This document shows positions 28,937 through 32,360 of a stretch of 32,360 bases of DNA, piece by piece. Within the stretch, counting starts at the first letter, position 1; each line of letters begins with the position of its first letter. The notes below the pieces were generated by a model. The model was not told where the DNA came from. It searched no databases and worked only from the letters and a program-made list of their open reading frames with translations. Position numbers and translations under genes: made by a program. This DNA is from Paenibacillus periandrae (GTDB lineage Bacteria; Bacillota; Bacilli; Paenibacillales; NBRC-103111): positions 1 through 32,360 of the forward strand of contig NZ_JAJNMU010000050.1 in assembly GCF_022458865.1 (NCBI RefSeq). The letters run 5' to 3'.

Positions 28937-30292
28937 ATGGCCATAACGAAACAGCCCCATTATCCTGTGAAAGCGAGCGCGAGTTCTCCGTCAGCGGTGT
29001 CCGCATCCAACAGTATGCGTCAATCAAACCAACGGGTATCCAAACCGGCTGCCCCCATCCAGCGATCCCAGCTCGATCCCAGGTCGCTTACTTCGCAGCA
29101 CATCCTTCAGCTTCAACGTATGATCGGAAATCGTGCGGTTGCGCAATTAATGAAGTCGCAGACAAGTCCAAATATCATTCAGCCCGTACGCAGCAACCAT
29201 CCAACAGTCCACTCTAACCCATCAGGACAAGTCATACAACGGGTTGCCCATTCTGTTATTAATTTGACTGACGCTTCTGTCACTCCCAAGGAAGGCGCAG
29301 AAGATCTCAGCTGGGATGAGTTTTCAGAGGAATACACAGATTTAAAGGAAAAGGCAGACGGCGGCGCAACAACAATCAAGTTAACGGATAATCAAACAAG
29401 GGCCATTGTTTATATCGACGACGTTATCGTTCAAACACTAGCACTAGCAAAAACAAACGGCAAATGGTATGAAGAATCATTGGATGATTACGAGCCGGAT
29501 GAGGTTGAGTTTGTTCTGGATCAGACCACACCGAAGGATCCTGAAGTATTGGTTTTGGCTAAACGATTAGAGAGTAAAATGAACGAGAAAATATCAGAAG
29601 GCGATCTTAAACAGCTATACAAGTCCGTATCGGATTTACCCGCAATCGCAAAGGCAATGGATAATATGGGTGATGCAACAACCTATGACTGGTCCATTTT
29701 ATTTACAAGATTAATACAAGGGCCAAGCAGAAGTATTATAGCAGGTGTATTAGAAGCAGGTAAGGGCCATTTTAAGATTGCAACTCTACTGCAACAATTG
29801 AATACAAATCCCCTCACGGCCCTTGAACGAGTAACCATTGCAGCTAAATGGGGGAATGATGATACGTATTTACATTATGCCCAGAACATGGCCATATCTG
29901 CAGACAGCTCAAAAGGCCGATTACAAGGTACCCAATTGGCTGCTGCTGTGGAGCTAGGCGAAGCCATCACATGGAGCCGCCCGCAAGCGGATCGAAATTA
30001 TGTTCATGGTGCAGATCCGTTAGCCCAGCCGCGAACAGGATTTATAACAGCTACTATTGGTGGTGTCCCCATTAGTATTCACGCACATTGGTATAGACTC
30101 AGTACTCTTGGGCATGTTGCAGGAAAGATTACATCCGCTCATGTTCAAGTCGCTGGCGCTAACGACTTAGAAATCAATCAATGGTCCTTCCTCAAAGGCC
30201 TACTGACTGAAATTGTGGCTCAGTTCAATGAACCGGGAGGACATCTGCCATCCACAGACAATGGCATTGGAAATCTCACTATAACCGTCTAA
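28937..30292 (+). CDS. Putative secreted effector/toxin-like protein with LQR-GNRAV N-terminal motif
   Basis: AAGGAG precedes ATG 28937 by 6 bases. The first ~110 residues are Ser/Pro/Gln-rich and disordered (SASSPSAVSASNSMRQSNQR). They contain ILQLQRMIGNRAVAQLM, the short motif that commonly stands in front of DUF4157 metalloprotease-like domains in proteins linked to extracellular contractile injection systems and polymorphic toxins. A second copy-like segment is QVIQRV. No signal peptide and no HExxH are present. Residues 115-451 form a globular region, helical in the middle (DLKQLYKSVSDLPAIAKAMDN) with a beta-rich end (GGVPISIHAHWYRLSTLGHVAG). The function is not recognised; effector or toxin is inferred from the N-terminus alone. 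A remnant of another gene follows it. Confidence 0.65.
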   Translation: MAITKQPHYPVKASASSPSAVSASNSMRQSNQRVSKPAAPIQRSQLDPRSLTSQHILQLQRMIGNRAVAQLMKSQTSPNIIQPVRSNHPTVHSNPSGQVIQRVAHSVINLTDASVTPKEGAEDLSWDEFSEEYTDLKEKADGGATTIKLTDNQTRAIVYIDDVIVQTLALAKTNGKWYEESLDDYEPDEVEFVLDQTTPKDPEVLVLAKRLESKMNEKISEGDLKQLYKSVSDLPAIAKAMDNMGDATTYDWSILFTRLIQGPSRSIIAGVLEAGKGHFKIATLLQQLNTNPLTALERVTIAAKWGNDDTYLHYAQNMAISADSSKGRLQGTQLAAAVELGEAITWSRPQADRNYVHGADPLAQPRTGFITATIGGVPISIHAHWYRLSTLGHVAGKITSAHVQVAGANDLEINQWSFLKGLLTEIVAQFNEPGGHLPSTDNGIGNLTITV

Positions 30293-30346
30293 AATGACAA
30301 TACCGCATCCAATGAATTAATCTCACCGAATCGAATGCACTAATAA

Positions 30347-30442
30347 CCTGGAATTGGTCTCTCCTACTATGAGGACAAGCAATCGATACAAAAACTTGAG
30401 TCTTTAGGCGTCTCAGTAACAGTTGATACTGCCACTTCCTAA
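30347..30442 (+). pseudogene. 3' scrap of a gene after the effector-like gene
   Basis: One frame ends GLSYYEDKQSIQKLESLGVS VTVDTATS and TAA 30440-30442, without any start. It looks like a protein tail left after a deletion, perhaps a former toxin end or immunity gene. The rest of 30293-30592 shows nothing I can support. Confidence 0.35.
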
Positions 30443-30592
30443 TTTTTTTGAGCATTTTAGTAAAAACCTTTATCGGCAGCTCTGGCCATTTCGTTGTGGT
30501 TTGAGTGTCACTTTCCGATTTTCATTTAAAGATCTTTCGCTGAAGGATATTTTTAGGATAGACCGACGAACTAACGAAAGGAGGGTCAAACA

Positions 30593-31360
30593 ATGATTAC
30601 GTGCAGAAATTGCCACAATAAGTTACCATCTGAAAGTTTATTTTGTAATATCTGCGGGAGAAAAATAAAGATTACATGCAGGAATTGCGGCAATGAATTA
30701 CCAGATGGCAGTTTATTCTGTAATATGTGTGGAAACAAAAAAACCTCTATTGAAGACGTATCTCCTGTAAAGACTATCCAAACAACCAGTAAGAGTAAAA
30801 ATATAGCAATTACAATAGTGGCTTTGTTGATTCTTGCTATATATATGGTCAATTTCTTTATCACGAGGGAGAATGAAATTCAACAAATAAAGGCTGCCCA
30901 AGATAAACAAGCAGCTGAAAAATATCCACCACCACCAGCACACATCCCCTGGCTTCCGCTTGTTGCTGATTTACCTAATGGGTACTTACATACTCAAGAT
31001 AGGTCTGCCTACTTCTTTCGGTGGATAGTTGAAGATAATCAGATTTCCGGCCAACTGGAATATAGTAGTAAAACTTACAGAAGAAGTCCTAATAGACCTG
31101 GTGACATAAGCGAAATAACTTACTTTAAGGGTACAATCGATGGTAAAAGAATTACCTTCGATCTTAAAGCCACGTATAACGGTAGCAAAATTACTACACA
31201 TTCTGGCCAGACCTGGAAAGGTCATTTTGATGATGTTAATAACCTTTATATAGATCAGATAGGTGACAAAAACACTAGCCTTATGGTTTTTCGAACAAGA
31301 CCTGTGGAAGACTACCATAATGCCATTAATGTACTTTTAACGTCAGACAAGAAACTTTGA
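30593..31360 (+). CDS. Membrane protein with double zinc ribbon and extracellular beta domain
   Basis: GAAAGGAGG precedes ATG 30593. The product of 255 residues begins with two zinc ribbons in tandem (CRNCHNKLPSESLFCNICG, then CRNCGNELPDGSLFCNMCG), eight cysteines in all. A single membrane span follows (NIAITIVALLILAIYMVNFFI). After a charged helix and the linker YPPPPAHIPW, the outer domain of ~150 residues has beta strands (NQISGQLEYSSKTY, ITFDLKATYNGSKIT, NLYIDQIGDKNTSLMVF). The layout of ribbon inside and domain outside is common in Bacillales (zinc-ribbon membrane proteins) and suggests a sensor. The ligand is unknown. Confidence 0.8.
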   Translation: MITCRNCHNKLPSESLFCNICGRKIKITCRNCGNELPDGSLFCNMCGNKKTSIEDVSPVKTIQTTSKSKNIAITIVALLILAIYMVNFFITRENEIQQIKAAQDKQAAEKYPPPPAHIPWLPLVADLPNGYLHTQDRSAYFFRWIVEDNQISGQLEYSSKTYRRSPNRPGDISEITYFKGTIDGKRITFDLKATYNGSKITTHSGQTWKGHFDDVNNLYIDQIGDKNTSLMVFRTRPVEDYHNAINVLLTSDKKL

Positions 31361-31494
31361 TTCTTAATATAGAAAAAGAGTGTTTGGAGTACGAAAATTT
31401 CAATGGAGTAGCCTACAACTTTAATATTCGGATGTAACTTGCAACATTGCTATTCAGTCTAAAGCTTTTTTATTCACATCTTGGCGATTAACAA

Positions 31495-31529
31495 GACCGA
31501 GATTCCTTGGTAGATAGGGAATCCCGGTC
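31495..31529. repeat. Strong hairpin between the zinc-ribbon gene and the toxin module
   Basis: GACCGAGATTCC 31495-31506 and GGAATCCCGGTC 31518-31529 pair with one mismatch. There is no T-run on either side. Upstream, AGTCTAAAGC followed by TTTTTTATT (31456) resembles a single TnsB-type site but lacks the right spacing to an end. Confidence 0.5.
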
Positions 31530-31570
31530 ACGGATACGAAGGTAAACTAAGGAAAAATAAAAGCGCCCGG

Positions 31571-31598
31571 TTGAATTTCAGGCGTAAAAGGGTATAAT
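31571..31598 (+). promoter_or_regulatory. Promoter of the antitoxin RNA
   Basis: TTGAAT 31571-31576 and TATAAT 31593-31598 are 16 bp apart. Transcription would start near 31605 and run toward the 3' end of the toxin gene on the other strand. Confidence 0.75.
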
Positions 31599-31604
31599 GA
31601 ATGT

Positions 31605-31760
31605 ATATAGAGTAGATCCCTTGAAAAGACTAAAAAAAGACCCAGAACTGCGCTAACAGATCTGGGCCGCATCAATAGTCGCCCTTCAAGGGGGCTGGCT
31701 CATGTTGGGTGAGAATGGACCGTTCACTTTGGAGAAGTGGGGACGGTCCTATTTCTTTTT
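31605..31760 (+). ncRNA. Predicted antisense antitoxin RNA
   Basis: It starts from the promoter just upstream and ends at a terminator formed by GGACCGT-t-CACTT 31717-31729 and AAGTG-ggg-ACGGTCC 31735-31749, followed by TATTTCTTTTT. It overlaps the final base(s) of the toxin ORF and the toxin mRNA's 3' region over about 120 nt. This is the convergent arrangement of Bacillus type I pairs such as txpA/RatA. Confidence 0.72.
31630..31668 (-). terminator. Terminator of the toxin mRNA
   Basis: On the minus strand CCCAGA (31661-31666) pairs with TCTGGG (31641-31646), then TCTTTTTTT follows. This fixes the 3' end of the toxin message inside the region covered by the antisense RNA. Confidence 0.75.
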
Positions 31761-31856
31761 ATGGAAAGTTGTAATCAACGTGATCATTAGATTGACTAAA
31801 AGGATTATAATGGTTACGGCTCCAATAACGATCGTTGCTACGTCTTTTGGTTCCAC
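31749..31856 (-). CDS. Small hydrophobic peptide, type I (holin-like) toxin
   Basis: GTG 31856 is preceded by AAAGGAGGTGAGCC, an ideal ribosome binding site. The 35-residue product starts MEPKDVATIVIGAVTIIILL, continues VNLMITLITT and ends FHKKK: short acidic start, one membrane span, basic tail. That is the plan of the 'putative holin-like toxin' peptides of Bacilli (TxpA/YonT/BsrG type), which damage the membrane when over-expressed. The gene is missed by length-limited searches. Together with the antisense RNA and the hidden ribosome binding site it forms a full module. Confidence 0.78.
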   Translation of the reverse strand: MEPKDVATIVIGAVTIIILLVNLMITLITTFHKKK

Positions 31857-31857
31857 T

Positions 31858-31924
31858 GGCTCACCTCCTTTCGGAGGAGCCAACACCCATGAGAGCACTC
31901 TACGATGCTTCGATGATTATATCA
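31858..31924 (-). promoter_or_regulatory. Toxin promoter and ribosome-site-masking leader hairpin
   Basis: TG-A-TATAAT (minus strand, 31916-31924) is an extended -10 promoter. The leader then folds at 31858-31881: GGCT..CCTCC pairs with GGAGG..AGCC around a four-base loop, which buries the GGAGG ribosome binding site. Such masking is a known control in type I toxin mRNAs. Confidence 0.7.
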
Positions 31925-32103
31925 TATGCAGGTATATTATTCTATTAATCTGGCAATACTATAAATGCGCGCGATGTTGGTGAGCGAGGGTGGAGTGGCG
32001 CCTGAAGCTTTCGCATATTTTCCCCAACTGACGGTCGCACGAATCCGGAGGGGGACGCGGACCTCAATGGATCCATGTACATAACTGCAGAAAGTCCAGG
32101 TTG

Positions 32104-32129
32104 GGCTAGGGGATTTGCTCCCCCTAGCC
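32104..32129. repeat. Perfect 9 bp hairpin near the Tn7-like end
   Basis: GGCTAGGGG 32104-32112 pairs with CCCCTAGCC 32121-32129 around eight bases. No T-run follows. No ORF with coding character is seen between 31925 and 32191, apart from this hairpin. Confidence 0.5.
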
Positions 32130-32191
32130 TATTCGTGCTGCTTATCAGAAATAGGAGAGGGCAGCATCGAGCCCGTGCTTTACCCGCTTGC

Positions 32192-32243
32192 TGTTCAAAG
32201 AAAATAAAGTACTAGACTGGAAAAATAAAGCATTATATAGACC
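32192..32243 (+). mobile_element. Left end of a third Tn7-like element (body to the right)
   Basis: TGT at 32192, six bases, AAAATAAAG and TACTAGACT give the same geometry as the other two Tn7-like ends. A second site (AATAAAGCATTATATAGACC) follows 22 bases on. CTTGC (32187-32191) should be the duplicated target. The element runs beyond the right edge. Confidence 0.75.
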
Positions 32244-32253
32244 GCAATTAAGA

Positions 32254-32358
32254 TCATAACCTAACAAGCAGGCGATCAACGGTATCCAGCGGGTGCTGAT
32301 TGATTCGCTTCATAAATTGGCTTACATGAAGCTTAATCTTATAGAATTTTTCAAAAAA
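32254..32358 (-). CDS. C-terminal end of a gene inside the Tn7-like element (cut by window edge)
   Basis: One minus-strand frame is open from the right edge to TGA at 32254-32256. It reads FFEKFYKIKLHVSQFMKRIN and then QHPLDTVDRLLVRL, 34 residues that look like a genuine helical C-terminus. It stops 10 bases inside the last TnsB-type site, as expected for the gene nearest a transposon end. I do not recognise it; a transposition protein or a cargo gene are both possible. Confidence 0.5.
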   Translation of the reverse strand, partial: FFEKFYKIKLHVSQFMKRINQHPLDTVDRLLVRL

Positions 32359-32360
32359 GA

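Noticed and set aside
31456..31480. AGTCTAAAGC followed by TTTTTTATTCACA as a Tn7-like right end
   Set aside because: The distance from site to ACA is about four bases shorter than in the other ends, and no further site lies inward.
1..32360. CRISPR arrays, tRNA and rRNA genes
   Set aside because: No regularly spaced identical repeats with unique spacers and no cloverleaf or rRNA-like segments were seen on either strand.

Overview
The window looks like an accessory region from a low-to-mid GC member of Bacillales, most likely Paenibacillus or a close relative. The grounds are strong AGGAGG-type ribosome binding sites, secreted SLH-domain (S-layer homology) proteins, a UvrX-type polymerase operon with a perfect Bacillus-type LexA box, a stand-alone bacterial Ku, Ltp-repeat and Cu-amine-oxidase-like surface proteins, and ISL3 and IS200/IS605 elements. 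This is inferred from gene content; no rRNA, tRNA or core housekeeping operon is present to confirm it.

Layout. 1-4420 is a one-direction row of single-gene 'cassettes': kinase fragment, secreted repeat protein, DUF2750, two GNAT acetyltransferases, a chloramphenicol-phosphotransferase-like kinase and a broken GNAT. They are separated by copies of one ~90 bp repeat built around a GC-rich hairpin. 4661-5455 encodes a membrane protein with three Ltp repeats. 5595-5743 is the right end of a Tn7-like transposon whose body lies to the left. 5845-8036 is an SOS-controlled uvrX operon on the minus strand. 8131-10661 holds a zinc-ribbon gene, a foreign-looking coiled-coil gene and an ISL3 element. 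10712-11148 is a complete 437 bp Tn7-like mini-element with TGT/ACA termini, repeated TnsB-type sites and a 5 bp target duplication. 11165-14040 and 19424-20758 are IS200/IS605-type elements carrying nearly identical TnpB nucleases, plus remnants.

14142-21432 is a surface-protein locus: two SLH proteins, a large secreted Ig/PKD-like protein, a gene remnant and a small membrane protein. 21859-23331 is a secreted trypsin-like protease that probably starts at CTG. 24239-25054 is Ku. 25388-26041 is a ComA/NarL-like response regulator whose stop codon is supplied by an IS scar. 26307-26663 is a small protein resembling the RNA-binding part of the SRP54/Ffh M domain. 26738-30442 holds a stalk-domain secreted protein, a stretch of decayed genes and a protein with the N-terminal GNRAV motif known from DUF4157-type secreted effectors. 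30593-31360 is a double zinc-ribbon membrane protein. 31571-31921 is a type I toxin-antitoxin module. At 32192 a third Tn7-like end begins, with the element running off the right edge.

The strongest new observations are the Tn7-like ends (one whole mini-element and two single ends), the hairpin-repeat cassette array, the Ffh-M-like small protein, and the type I toxin-antitoxin module with its sequestered ribosome binding site. No Tn7 transposition gene and no integrase gene is visible in the window.
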